A stretch of DNA of 64,000 nucleotides from Phoebastria nigripes (GCA_035582835.1 JAYKAV010003365.1:541623-605622); one strand, 5' to 3'; numbered from the stretch's first letter, positions 11,482 to 25,300 are shown. Numbers and translations are program-made. Notes: generated by a model from the sequence alone, not told the origin.

Positions 11482-13238
11482 GTAAGTGACACCCCCCCAC
11501 CCCCACCCCCCGCCCTGTCCCTGAGGGGCGCCGACCGGGGGATCCTCTTTGCGCTGCCGGTCAGGGGCGTGCTGGCGAGGCGGGGGGGAAACAAGGCCCC
11601 GCCAGGCATTTAGTCGGGGCGGGGGGGTCTGGTTTATTTCTTTGGTTTGATTGGGGTGGTTATCGTAATTAGGAAATTGCCCCTCGATTGTAAAGGTTTG
11701 GGAAGGAGTGAAACTGCTGGAAACGCCAGGTGAAGTTCAGCCAGTGAGTTTCCGTGAGAGAAATGGAGGGTTGGTTTCTGTGTGGTGTTTTTTTTAATAT
11801 TAAAATACTGTCCCTATCGTTCAGAAGGTCTTATTCTGAAAGTGTCAGAACGTTTCAGTTTGATGTTTCAAAACACACTTTTTCAGATTTTCATCCTGAA
11901 GTAGAATTTTTTAATTTAAAAATGACTGGGGGGAGCAGGGATAAAGAAAGGAGGTTTTGGTTTGCCTTCTTCAAAAAATGCTTCATCAAGCACCTCCCGT
12001 TTTTGGACTCCATTTGTTTGAAAGGCCCACCCAAATTTTGCTCCAGCGTACCTTAATTAGAAACTTGTTTCTGTTTCGCTTTTTTGCATAGCACTGCATG
12101 TGCGATCCCTTGCAGTCCTGGAAGAGCTGGGATTTATGAGAGGATGGCGTGGTTTAACCCCAGCTAGCAACTAAGCACCACACAGCCACTCGCTCACTCC
12201 CCCCAGCTGGGATGGGGGAGAGAATCAGAAGGGTAAAAGTGAGAAAACTCGTGGGTTGAGATAAAGACAGTTTAATAGGTAAAGCAAAAGCCNCGCACGC
12301 AAGCAAAGCAGAACAAGGAATTCATTCACTCCTTCCCATCGGCAGGCAGGTGTTCAGCCATCTCCAGGAAAGCAGGGCTCCATCACGCGTAACGGTTACT
12401 TGGGAAGACAAATGCCATCACTCCNAACGTCCCCCCCTTCCTTCTTCTTCCCCCAGCTTTATATACTGAGCATGATGTCACATGGTATGGAATACCCCAT
12501 TGGCCAGTTGGGTTAGCTGTCCTGGCTATGCTCCCTCCCAGCTTCTTGTACACCTGGCGGAACATGGGAAGCTGAAAAGTCCTTGACTAGTAGGCTACTT
12601 AGCAACAAGTAAAAACATCAGCATGTTATCAACATTATTCTCATACTAAATCCAAAACATAGCACTATACCAACTACTAGGAAAAAAAATTAACTCTATC
12701 CCAGCTGAAACCAGGACAGAGGATTACAGAACAGATCATGAACCATGATTTAATTCTGCAAAGCCTTATTTGCGTACCTAGCTGTGGACACAGCGAGTAG
12801 TTCCATCGACCATGATGGGGCTCTTCTGTGTCTGAAGCTCACAAGCAAAGGTCTTAGCAGGGCCATGGTCCATTTCAGAGAGAAGTTACAACTGTGTGGT
12901 AATTGGAACAGGAAGGAAAAGGCAATGAAACAACTACATGCTGTTTAAAAAAGAGCTACACGCAGTTTGAGAGTCGGGAAGAAGTCATTGTCAACATCCA
13001 TGTAGTTGCAGCTGGGGATCGGGTGTGGTTCCGATAATCCCTTATTTTTTGGAAGTGACTCTTAGTAATGGGTGCATTGTATATGTTCTCTAAATGGTTT
13101 TTCTTCTTACAACAGCTTTTGTTACAAAGCAATTCGCCTTGTATCACCTTATTATTCAGTTCCACTTTTAAGTATGTGTCNTTTTACACATATGTAAGCT
13201 ACTGTATTTTATAACAAGCTTTTTTTTTTTTCTCCCAG
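11482..13238 (+). other. AK9: AK9 intron 1 (putative)
   Basis: This runs from the GTAAGTG donor at 11482 to the T-rich tract and CTCCCAG acceptor ending at 13238. It contains the 3' shoulder of the CpG island with C-rich runs, then AT-rich DNA, then the solo LTR at 12145-12718. The plus-strand open frame around 11754-12056 shows no splice logic or family resemblance. Confidence 0.5.
12140..12723 (-). mobile_element. Solo LTR of an endogenous retrovirus, with 5-bp target duplication
   Basis: A 574-base LTR (12145-12718) is flanked by perfect GAGGA duplications at 12140-12144 and 12719-12723. On the minus strand it starts TGTCCTGGTTTCAGCTGGGA and ends with GGTTAAACCACG followed by CCA. One terminal base is changed from the usual CGACA end. 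Minus-strand TATATAAAG (12457-12465) and an ATTAAA poly(A)-type signal (12271-12276) are in the right order for U3 and R. It matches an LTR type I recognise as abundant in neoavian birds. No gag, pol or env sequence accompanies it. It lies about 1.3 kb upstream of the FIG4 ATG and points towards FIG4. Confidence 0.88.
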
Positions 13239-13369
13239 TCTTAGATAATTGTATGGCTTCACAAGAGGAAAAACAAGCTCAGCCCTTTGCAGACATCTTC
13301 GATGAAGATGAAGCTGAAAAATCCTTTCTGTTGTCCAAGCCCACTTGCTTAATTATCCTTGGAAAGCCA
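13239..13369 (+). CDS. AK9: AK9 coding exon 1 (start codon, half of P-loop 1)
   Basis: The acceptor TTTCTCCCAG is followed by a 14-base leader and the ATG at 13253. It encodes residues 1-39, including [20 protein letters not shown], the conserved AK9 start. It ends LGKP, the first half of the Walker A motif, at a GTAAGA donor in phase 0. The P-loop is therefore split by an intron. Confidence 0.93.
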
Positions 13370-16300
13370 GTAAGATGTCTGATAGAAGTTTTTTCTTCAG
13401 ATATTCTGCTAACAATTTTACTTTTCCTTTCAAAACATTAGTTTAGTGACGCTGCCAAAAAGATCAAAGACTTACTTTTCTATCTTTTCCACTTTGCAAA
13501 TCCTGCAGAGTGTGGTAAAGATTCTGATCTCATTTAATGAGGCCAATTTTTGGCCTGAGTGACCAGTCAATTACAATTAGAAGTGTTATTACTATAACTA
13601 AAGGTCACATGTTGCTCAGAAAGTTTCTTCTCTTTTCACATTGGCAACCAAATTGTTTTTATGTTATTTCAGTATTCTAACTTTTAAAAAACTTGACAGA
13701 TTAAAGACATAAATAGGCATAAAAGAACCTTCAGGTTAATGTACTGACTTGCAGACATGCAATGACATATTAAATATTTTAACTTTAATACGAAAACTTT
13801 GATGTAATTATATGTCATATGTTTGGGAGTAACTGAAATCCACCAAGGTGTCCTAATAAGGAGATTTGTAGTATATTTTAACTATAATTCAAGGTCTCTC
13901 TTTTTCTCAAATAATTTGTGGCCTCCTTTACTTAGGAAAATTTTATGTTTTGTAATCCCNGACTTCTCAGATTTCTTTTTCCCAAATGTAGGAGACTCTA
14001 CGGGTGGTTTTATGTTAGTGCCTTAGTTTGCTGAAGGGGGTTCTTTTTTGGTACAAGTTTGCCTTATGTCTGTACTGAATCTGGTATGTGCTTAAACACA
14101 CCACTGGTGCCCTGAAAGCTGCTTTCCTCTTGGACATTGCAGTTGCCCATGAAAGGTGCCTTCAGAGCACCCCACTTTCAGTGTGAACACAAGGTCCTCT
14201 AGCACCTTGCCTTCTGCATTTGTGTGTGATTCCATTAGGTACCACAACAGAGTCTGAAATGACCATATGGAAATCTGCTTTGCNCTGCCTAGCAGGTAGA
14301 GAGATAAATGGTGTGCACCTAGAACTGGCAACCAACCCAAACTTCAGTGCCAGCTGACCCACCAAATCAAGCTCCAAATCAATGTCATAGTGCTAAGATA
14401 CAGCTATGTTTCTTTTCTTCAAAGACTTTCACCAGGCTGGAAGGCTTGCAGTCCCTAGTGTTTGCACAGGTCTGCATCCTTTCTTACTCCTTGGCTCCAG
14501 TTGCTGGGTAATGCTTGGCTGCAAATCTGACCAAACTGAGAAAGGAGGCAGAGTGGTGTTCTGTAAGTGGATGAGATGCAAGCATCACAGTGAGACTGTA
14601 TAAGGTGATAGCCAACAAGTGTGCCTTATGGTCAGCATAAGACCTGAAAGAGTGCATTCAGCTCAGTAGAAAACTACAGTGGACTGGCTCACCTAGTTTT
14701 AAACAAATGTCAAATTTCTAACCTGACATGAAAAAGGTAACTTTACATTTTTATAGACCAAACCAGCATAAAATACTCATTGAAAGACAATGCAAAAAAC
14801 ATATGAGAAATAGATTTTCTCATCTGAAATCATTGCCTTCAGTAAATGCTTGATATTAATAAATATTTTAACAAAGTGTTGAAATTGCACAGGCCTGCCA
14901 AGAGGGCAGGGAATTAAATATTCTATTTTTATGATAATATATTTTACTTATATGGCTGATGTGTAGAGCATCTATCTCATTTAAGATATTTCTTTTAAGT
15001 TAAAAACATAGTGCCATTAAAGCAAAACCAAATACATATATTCTCATCACACCTGTAAGATGTAAGGTATGAGTAGGCTGGAGTGTTTGCTGATATGCTG
15101 TTAACTGGGAATGTGATTTGTTTGTGGTTTTTTACTATTTTTTAATCACAAAATTTATCTAGGGCAAACACACTGTCAAAAAAGGTCTTCTTGTATGCCC
15201 TTGAAAAAAGGGCATAATCCTAAGGGTGGAAGATGGTGAGTTTCGCAAAATCCCATTCAGGTAGCTGTACTCTTAGAGGCCTCGTTACTCTTGGTTATGT
15301 TGGTTCCTCAGGATTAATGTAAGTGACAACATAAACATTTTATCAGTATCTAAACCAGATTTCTGGACAAACAAGGGCAGTTTTTATGTATTCATTGTTT
15401 TAGTCAAAGAATACTATCCCTATGTATCTTACTCAGAAACGTCTGAACAGGTTTGCGTCATAATTTGCTTTGAGACTGAAGATAATAAATTTCAGTCCCA
15501 AAGAGTTTCTCATAGGAATTTATGGGCAAATCATAGCTTAGTTTTAGAAAGAGTTACTCAGAAACAAAGTCAGTATAATTACTTTGGAAATAATTGACTG
15601 CAAAGGGCAGTAACAGTATATTAACAACACTAGGCAGTATAAAATAGAGGATGGTATTAAAAAGAGTGTGTTTGCCCAGTGCATAATTCAGAGGCCCTAA
15701 TCCTGATGGTAGCTTTTAATTGTTTTTATCATATGAAAATATATTCTTTATTGTGTAATATGTTTGAGGTTTTTTTACTTCTGCCTGTTTTTCCTTTAAA
15801 TGTGTATTTTTCATTTTAAGGGTTCTGGAAAGAAAACGTTAGCTAGAAAACTAGCACAAATATGGAAATGCATTTTCATAGAAGGTAAACATACACTATA
15901 TTTGGAACATTGCATTAGCTTCATAATATCTTTTGGTTTAGAATATCCTTGCTGTTCCCTGTAATTCAAAATGACATGTTTCCAATTGCAGTAAAGACTA
16001 CTGATAAGGACCAAGTAACCATTTTGCCAGAAATGCAATTGCTGAAAAATGGCCTTTTAGTTACAGAGAGGCTTAGAAAATCATGAGGGTTTTTTTGTGG
16101 TGTTTTTTTTTTTTGTAAAAGGCGATATACGTAACACGTAATAATCAAGTTCTATTCCTAATCCTCTAAGGTGATTCATGTGACCCTTCTTGTTCACATG
16201 GAGGCAACTCATTCAACTCCAGAGAGCACAGAGATTTTCCAATACAGACTATGAAAAAATAGGAGGATTCTTCCTTTCTGTTTGTGCAGTGCCTAATACA

Positions 16301-19300
16301 AGGGGGGACGTACTCCAGGAAACAGAAGCGTAGTAATAATGGAAGGAATGGGAGCTGGCACTTTCAAATTTCTAAACCAAAAATATCTGATGGCTTATGT
16401 CAGAAGATGTAGTTAATTTCTCCCACCATGCATTTACCGGAATACAAGATATCATTTCATTTTCTAAGCTATCCAGCTCCATTTCTGACAGTCCCTCTCA
16501 TCGAAGATTTTTGAAGGTCTGTAGAGTAAAACCTGTTGCTTACAACATTATCTTATTCCCTATCAACACATTGCTAGAGATGGGTTTTTTTTCATTTCAA
16601 GGCATCTCAGCAAGAAAATAGGTTCCTACAAAAAATAATTAAGTTTCTGGCAGTTTTCTTTTATACTAATTTCGTCAGCAGTAACTAAAAAAATTTCTAA
16701 ATCTGTAATGTTTTTAAAGCCCTGGTAATATTTTTGTATCCGTGACATTATAATTCACAAATCTTGATTCATTCACTTAAGTTTTATGAAAAAAGAAAAC
16801 TTTTCCACCAGATTTGTCCACCAGTTTGTCCTACCTTACTATTTGAAGTAATAACCTTAACTATGAAGCAATTTCTTGAGTGCCTCTGATTTTATGCTAT
16901 ATATGTGTACAGTTGTTCTGATTATGAACTAACTCTTTATTTACTGATTTTCATTACTTTTTTTCTTTTAAATGTGCCCCCTAGTATTTTTTATTGTTCT
17001 AATAAAAGCCCTCTAGTGGACGGTGTAACACTTCATATTCCTGTGAATACACAGGCTTATTTATCAAATCAAGTATCTTTATCTTATGTTGAAAATTTGG
17101 AACTATAATATGGTAAAATTCAGTTTTAATAAAGTGCTTTTTTGACTTATGTCAATATAGAATTTTTAATTCATAGGATTGTCTAACAAAAAATTAATAC
17201 CTGGTCCAAAACATAGATCAGACCAAAATCGGAAGGGACCTTAGGAATGTACTTAAGCCAATCCACACTGTTTGAATGTATTTAAACCACTACTGACAAA
17301 TGTCTATCAAGTTTGTTTTTAAAAATCTCTAGGCAGTCTATCACTGTAACACAGTCTTTGCCATTAGAAAGTTTTTCTTAATGACTCATGTAAATCTCAC
17401 TTACTGCATTTTTATGCCTTATTTCTAGTAGATTCAGAGAATTATTCTTTTCTTCTTTTGCTCATGATATTTCTTTTAATCTTCTTTTGTCTAGTGTACC
17501 CACACATGTGTACACACACACATTCCTTCAACTTTTGCTAATAGGTTTTTTTCATTTTCCACATCAAAATAGAAAGAAACAGAGAAATTCAACATACAGA
17601 AACATGAATAATATAGCTCAGAAAGGATGTCCAGAGGTCATTGAATCCAACCTTCCACTCAAAGCAGGGTCAACTAGAGAAGGTTGCTCAGGGCTGTGTC
17701 CAGTTGAGTTTGGAATATCTCCAAGGACGGAGACTCCACCACCTCTCTGGGCAACACTTTCCAATGTTTGACCACCTTCATGATGAAAAATTGCTTCCTA
17801 ATTACCCCATTGGAATTTCTTATGTTCCTACTTGTGTCTGTTGCTTCCTGTCCTATCTGCACTTCTGTGAAGACAGTGGTTCTGTCTTTGTGCCTTCCCA
17901 TTAAGTAGTTTTAGACAGCAATAAGAGCTGTCCTGTTTTCTCCAGGCTGAACAAGTCCAGTTCTTTTGGCTTCTCCTAGTACGTTCAAGACTTTTAATCA
18001 TCTTGGTGCCCTCCACTGGGCTCACTCCAATGTATCAATATCTGTCCTGCGCTGTGTTATTTATTTAAAAAATAATCAAAGTTAGAGAATTATTAAATTG
18101 GAAGGTGTTCACAGTCTTTTTAATTTGACAAAATACTTTCTATCCATTTATCCAATGCATAGGTCAATACTCATAAATAAAACAGGGCCAGAGTACACGT
18201 ACAGCACTGATTTTCAGTTGTCTGTGTTGTTTGTTAATACATTCCCTGTCTCAGTTTGGGCCCATGGCAAATAATGCTCTCCCAAACACCCATTCATAGT
18301 ATGAAGAATAGTATGCGTGACAGTCATCATTACTAGTAGNGGCAGTTTGAGAAGAGCCGCTATGTTCTGAGGGGGACAGATTTTGGCTGTATAGGCATGA
18401 GCCACCTGGCTTCAGGACCTTTCCCTGGCCTGGTTTATTAATAATATAGATGTAGCCTTAAGGGTCATTCCTGAAAACTTTTGTGAGTGTCTGCTTATTT
18501 CAGCGGTATAGAAGTGTGAAAGATTTCCAGGATCATTCTGCTATGATGTCACTGTCCACAGAGACAGCGGGCAGGCCTTTGAATTTGATGGGTGTCAAAT
18601 TAAGTATTTATTTAATCTTAGATAACTAGACTATATAAGGAGTAGGTTTTTAAGGGCTTTTTAAAATGTCCTTAAAGCCCTTTTTTAAAAGCCCTTTAGA
18701 CAGACAACTGTTTCTGTGTGTCTAAACAGTTCTTTTTCTTGCTAAAATTTGAGCTCAAATACTCATCTCTGGATTACACAGCAGTAATGCTAATTTGATA
18801 TAAAACAGTAGTTAAAATAATCCTGCAAGGCTGCTGTTGTGCATTTGTCAGTAGTGTATATAGGGCTAAACTGTAGGGAAAAACATCTACCCAGATGTTG
18901 CCAGAAGGCACCAAGTTCTGGATGGACAAAATATAATAATGGCCCTAAATATAATGGCTGTTCATTCAAAAATGGTCTGGTTGCCTGGAGCACACATGCA
19001 CACTAGTATGTGTGTGTGAATGTATGTATCTCTGCATGTACATGTCTGTATATAAAATATTTTCTATTAATTATTTTCATTTTATTCTGTCTGATGTGCT
19101 TTCTCAGCTTTGGAAGTAATTCAAACGAATATTCATGAAGAAACAGAGTATGGGCTTAAGGTAAAGGTCTAATCTTCTAGTAAGTTTTGTCACATTCTTG
19201 ACAAATACGTATTATATAAGACTATGTTTTGCATTTTACCTTAGTGTCAAGAATTGCTTTTTAAAGGTCAAAGTATTTCTGAAGAACTGGTTACAGAAAT

Positions 19301-22300
19301 GATTCTCAAAAAGATTGAGTCACCAGAAGTGGCTCATTTTGGTAAGTATATTTATAGCCTAAACTTCTCAGAATGAGCTAGCTATAATTTTGACACACTT
19401 TGCATCCATTACTACTCAAATATAATTTATTTTGTATTAGACGGAAGCATCATTTCTTGTGCTTCTCAGGTTGTGGAATATCCATAAGCTTAGGGTGTAT
19501 TTAGGGATTAATTTACCAATATGGGAGATCAGAAAATGTCATACCAATCCTATGTTGTGTTAATTTTGAGAAAATTAATTTGCCCCAAATTTTAAGTGTT
19601 GCCATGACTCTCATTTGACAATATTATCTGGTTAGAAAAGTTTTAGGATTTAAAATACAGATTTTTTTTGCTTGAATATTTCTATAACAGCAACAACAAC
19701 AACAANAAAAAAATACCCGCAGAAATATTTTAAACATTTAAAATAATGAAAAAGAAGGAAAACAGATTATTTAAAATGCAAAGTATTACCGTCTTTTTTT
19801 TTCTTACAACATTGTTTATTCCCTTTGCATTTTGTTACTGAGAGTAAGTTAGATGAGAATAGTATCAGTAGTGGTAATAATTATTCTTTTTGAGGAAAGA
19901 TTATGTTAATTGAGGCTGTTAAGACTAGTGCTGCAGATCTTGCTAGAGTCTGAACCTACTTTCCTGAAAAGAAAACAATTATACTGCTAAGTGGAAAGAA
20001 AGTAAGAGAAAATGTACTTTCTTTTTCTGGTGCTGACTTTTATTTGAAATTTTCATTATAGGAGAGAGACAGGTATAGTGCCAAGAAAATGTTAAGTTTC
20101 TACTGCTCTGAAAACTAGCATGCTTCTATAAGCTTTCAGTTGCAATGGTTTTTGTTCCCTGTCTAGTCCAAGACTCAACAGTTTTGCAAAAGATACAGTC
20201 TTACCTGGTGAAACCAGGCTTTTAAAACAGTAGGCAAAAGACAGAGAAATAGGGAAGAAATTAAAAAAAGGAGATGATGAAGAAACAAAAATTTGAGAAG
20301 TAGAAGCAGAAATGCCAGTCTCTTAAGCCACGTGTCAGGACTTTAATAAAAGCCTGAAGAGATGTCTGTGTTATCTGAGTTCCCCTCTTTGAGTCAGTCT
20401 GATGATGAATGACTAAGATGTGTATATCACAGAGGACCACAGAGATCCTAGAGACTGTAAACATGACTATAAAGTTGATAAAAGTTTGATTCTTGTAGCC
20501 AAACCGTTTTCTGTATTACAGATGCCCAAAAGTAGCAAGGAATAGAATAACCTCCATCCTCACTATTTTTCCTACCCACTAGAGCTCATCTCCAAAACCA
20601 ATTTTTGTTAAGTATTTTCTAGTTCTAATCACTTTTTGTTTAGCAACTATCTTAATATAATCCTTGGAAAGCTTAAGTAGGCTTTCAGCAGGAACTAATC
20701 AGTCAATTGGCTATTAATTATTCATTAAAGATTTTAGAAATAGTGTTGCATGAGAGGCTGAGTTTTTTACTTTTAACTTTTGTTTTTAACATTGTAAAAT
20801 ACAGGTTTCTAAACAGTATACACAATAAGGGTTTCTTTTCAATCATATTCTTCCGACTTAAATAATAAACACATATTATGTTGGAGACTGATGTGTCAGA
20901 GGTATTCAGAAGTGCTAAAACAAATGACAATATTTAAAAATTGTAAGTCACTAAAAACAAATTTTTTTTTTTTTACTTCTGAAGGAGGTCAGATATGAAG
21001 CTTCTAAGCTATTTCTTGAAATAAGCAGTATATCTTTTTAAAATAACATAGGCACTGAAGGATTGGAAAATAACAAGCATACTTGTATTTTAGGGTATTG
21101 TAGGTAAGAAAATACAGAATTATAACCTCTATGTAGATGATATGCTTGCTTTTTTTTTTAAAAAATAGAACAAGAAAACAACCAGAAGTTCATATCTGGT
21201 TAACCTAAATAATATTTGCAAAGGAAAAATCTATGGCATTATCACAAGGGAAAACTGCTCAATTAGCGTGATTTAAATCAAATCAGGACCAAAGTTGTTT
21301 ATTGATTTATTAATGGCAAGTAATTAACTGCCAATCAGTGAACTGGAGGTCAGTGAAGAGGTTCAGTATCAACCACAAAACAGACAAACCACAGCACTAG
21401 GCACTTGCCGAATATTAATAAATACCTACAAATTTCTAAACACCCTCCTAAAACTAATTCCAAAGAGAATACTCGAACTTGCATGGTTATGCATGCAAAC
21501 CCTCTCTCAAAGATGGGTGGAAGTTACAAGCACACATTCCCTTTTCTCAGAATGCATGTTCACCTATTTAAGCACACTTTCTGTTGGAAATGTGAGTGCT
21601 CTAGCTTTGTCTGCGTGTGCCATTTCCTACAATCCACACATCAGTGAGAAAGCTCCACACAAGCATATACACACACTGGAGGTGTGGGTCACTACTTTTT
21701 AACCCTGTTCTGTCAGTCCAGTAGTTGAAAAGCAGGTGGTCTGAGTATGATCTTTAATGTCTACATATTTCTTATATTTCTTAACTGAGTTAACAAACTT
21801 TGAGAGTCCTATATCAGGTTGAACACAACACACTTTTTTGTCTGTATTTCATCTAAAGTAGACATGGGTGCACAATTTTTTTAATAGCGTTATGTCATAT
21901 ACATGGTTTAAAATTGTGCCACTAAATAGATGTATTGTTTAAAGGAGATGAGTATAACTAGTCCTATATTTGACATAACCTTCTAAAAGATATCTTTAAT
22001 AAAATGTATTTGGCAGGTTATATTCTCAGTGGATTTCCTTCTCTCTCAGAAGAATACATGACTGTTCCACAGCAAATAGAGAAAATAAAGAATCTAAAAT
22101 TCAAACCAGATTTCCTGATTAACATTAAGGTAATGTCATCTTCAGTAACTTGCTAGTCATTTTCCTAATTATTAGTAGACTCATATGCTGCATAAGTCAA
22201 AAGATAATATTTTCCCCTGTGCATTTCAGTATAGTATTTATTGAGGAATAATAAATTGTTCTCTTTTATATTGGAATGGAATTACACTAGTTTGTTCCAT

Positions 22301-25300
22301 TATAAGCATTGCTCATGTAAAATAATGAACATTTCCTAAAACTTCAGTAGCAGTTACAGTCTTTGCACCTCTACCAATTAGAAGATACAGGTTTTCAAGA
22401 AAAGAAAACTTTGAACAACATGATTATTATGGAATTTTGGATACATGTACATCTGCCATTCATGTATTTCAGGAAGAAACTTTTCACATATGGAAGTTAG
22501 AAAGCAAATTGTTTTATTTTTTATTCACTAATTGTGAAACTGCTTCTTAGTCATTATTAATTCATCTTGTTTACGAATCTCAATTTCTTCATGAGTAATA
22601 ATGTGACATACTAGATACTTTACAAAGGTGACTTTGATATAACCAGAGAAATATAAATCATTGTTAGTGTAGGATTAAGAGGACTTTCTCAATGTAACTT
22701 AAAAGAATGGACTTGCTGGCTATGTCCATATTAGTAAATAAAACAAGGCCAGAGCGACTCTTCAGACATCAGGCCAACTGGTTTGGCAGAACACAGCTAA
22801 CCTGTCTTGTTAGTCAGAACGGGGTGGCCGTGTCCAAACTGCCAGCTGGGAAAGGCCCTAGGTCTGTGCCATTCTCCAGATTGTGCCCAGCTATTCACCA
22901 GGGAGAATACTGGCTGGCCCACACCAAACTTTGCCAGACTCCATGCAGACAAAGTAACGGTATGTATAATCATGAACAAAGGTTCAGGCCCTTCCTCTTG
23001 CAATGTTTTATTTATAATCAACTAGATTATTTCTGGCTTTTGCTCTGAATGTGCAGAATGAGCTGCCAAGGCAACTCTGAATAATCAGCCTCTGGTGTTG
23101 TGCTCCATTCTCATGGGGATTTTGATTCTAGTTATCATATCTATGTGGTTTGTCAGATGCTAAGCTTCAGTGCATGGACCTAATCTATCACTTTGCCAGA
23201 CTTAAGTCCCTGTTTGTTCTAATGACAAGGTTCTTTACATTCCATACTTTTGAGACTTAATTTGTTTGGCCATGCATAATGAAAATTTGTGAATGCCTAC
23301 TTCAAACCTTCTTTTCTATGCTTATGGAAAGATCTTAAAACATCAGAGAGATATATTTTTGTGCTGCTTTTCAGGCAGTTTTGATTTTTTTCAGCTACAG
23401 AAAGTCACTCTTTGTTTTAATACCAGAGAGAAATCCCAGTTCTTGAGAATATATGTTGTATAGTTTCATGTGCAACAGTACAAATAGAAGAGTGATACTA
23501 ACTACACTAGAAAGAAAACAAAATTCTTGACTTAATGTAGTTACATCATCTTCTCTGGGAAGAAGACTGAGACTGAATGCTCATTAAAAATCTTTGTCCC
23601 AAAGTCAAATGAATAATTTTGCCTTTGATTTCAGTGGGTTCAATTGAATTGTAACCAGAATTGTAAGAATTGTAACCATTTTCATTATATCAAAAAGAAA
23701 GGAAGAAGGGAGATTCTAGATAACTCTGGGAATAATGAAATACTGTTATTAGCAGACCAATTTAGAGAAATTTTGTCGCTCCAAGAAAAAGGACAGAAGA
23801 TGCACCTTTGAAAAAAGAAGCATATCTGACCAAATTTCTCCTTCCCTATTTCAAAATGTGCTATGTCATATAGCAGTCATGTCAGCTGTATGACTCACTG
23901 TAAAATATAGAAATATCTTGAAGTATTGTAATACTTCAAGGGATACGTCAGGAAATGAGTATAGTGTGCCTATTGCTAGCAACGTGATCTCAAAATGAGT
24001 GTAGTGTGCCTGTTGCTAGCAATGTGATCTCAAAAGCTCTATATTTTCTGTAGAAATCAATTGTACATTTCTGTAACAATTTGACCTTAACAACTACAAT
24101 ATTTTCTTGTTATCTCAGGTTTTTCATATATGTTTGAAGGGTAGGTGTTAGTGATTTAGAAAGGAAGAATGATTATTTATTGTTTGTTGTGCCCCACCCC
24201 CAATTCCATAGTAGAATTTTAAGATACCTGTCTTAAGACCTATCAGAGATCTGGGGACTCCAAGTGCGTATTAATGCAAGTACAATTTAGGACAGGTCAG
24301 ATAGAAGCTTTATTAACTGTGATGATAGTAAGCAAACATTCAGACACCATCTCCCCCTCTGCTCCCCTGTTCTCTGCTAGGTGATTGCAGAGACCCAACT
24401 AGCTTTTTGTTTCAGAAAAAAAAAGAAAGGGGTGAGGAAAACCAATCCTTTCAATGTTAGCAAAGTCAGGTATCCACCCCTGGAATGGATGGACTCCTTA
24501 AGTAGCTTGCTAACAGCCACAATTCTAAGGAGGAGTCAAACAGTACCTAATGTGACAATGTAGAAAGAAGGCTCTTGGTGGAACCTATAGGAGTGGCACA
24601 CCCAGTATTATCTTAGCTCAGAAGTGGGGAGGTGGGAACAGTCACAGACTGTAGCTTTTAGCTGAAAGGAATGTTTTAGTTAGGGTAAATGTTTTAGTTA
24701 GGATGTTTCGTTAGGAATGTTTTAGTTAGGATAAACTTCTTAGGCAGACCTCTCAAATCTTAAATATTAATAATTTTACCACCACAGACCACATCCAGAT
24801 TTATCTGTGTTTAATGTTAAACTAAATTTGTGTCTGAAGGGCTTTTTATGGAAAGACCATTGCTTACTCTTCCAGAGTTCCAAACCGCTGAACTCCTTTA
24901 GCCTCTGACACAATGGCACTATGCTTTTCAGTAATACTAGAGCTCTGAGAGGTCAGAGGCATGTAGTAAAGTTGACTTAATCTTGCTCAAGTCCAAATCA
25001 CTTCAGCATTAATTGCAAGAGCAATCACAAGACTGTCTGCAAAATAGTTTTATCCATAAACTACACCTACACTTGTTATGCTACAAGGTATAACTTGCAT
25101 GGTAAAATGTGCTCAAGTAGTGGCTACACTCCTGATATGGAATGTAAAATGCTGGTGGGGCAAAACTATGCAAGTGCTTAAGTCTTTCTTTAATATTTGC
25201 TGCTTTTGAAAATTTTGTGTTTACTCAGAATGTTATTGGAGAAGTAGTTTATGAAGCCAAATATTTGCCAAACAGACTCCTACCCCCCATTCTGCAGTTT

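Larger units (their letters stand above)
10590..11620. promoter_or_regulatory. CpG island and divergent FIG4/AK9 promoter
   Basis: About 1 kb of dense G+C with many CpG dinucleotides sits inside otherwise AT-rich DNA. It covers FIG4 coding exon 1 on the minus strand and a probable AK9 non-coding first exon on the plus strand, so the two genes must start divergently from within it. No clear TATA box is visible between them. GC boxes (for example 11350-11360 and 11092-11099), an ETS-type site and two NRF1-type sites lie between the genes. This is typical of housekeeping bidirectional promoters. Exact start sites cannot be read from the sequence. Confidence 0.85.
15885..19107 (+). other. AK9: AK9 intron 3
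   Basis: About 3.2 kb holding two CR1 fragments on the minus strand (17205-17430 and 17600-18045), a small inverted repeat (18652-18698) and TG-rich sequence near 19000-19050. Otherwise nothing recognisable. Confidence 0.7.

Noticed and set aside
10491..11613. Long overlapping open frames on both strands (up to 206 codons) in the CpG island
   Set aside because: Stop codons are rare in this GC-rich DNA. Only 10773-10841 on the minus strand matches a protein, and it ends at a splice donor inside the open frame.
22707..23048. 113-codon open frame and GC-richer patch
   Set aside because: Open frames exist on both strands here, with no domain or splice support. It may be an unrecognised old repeat, but I cannot show that.
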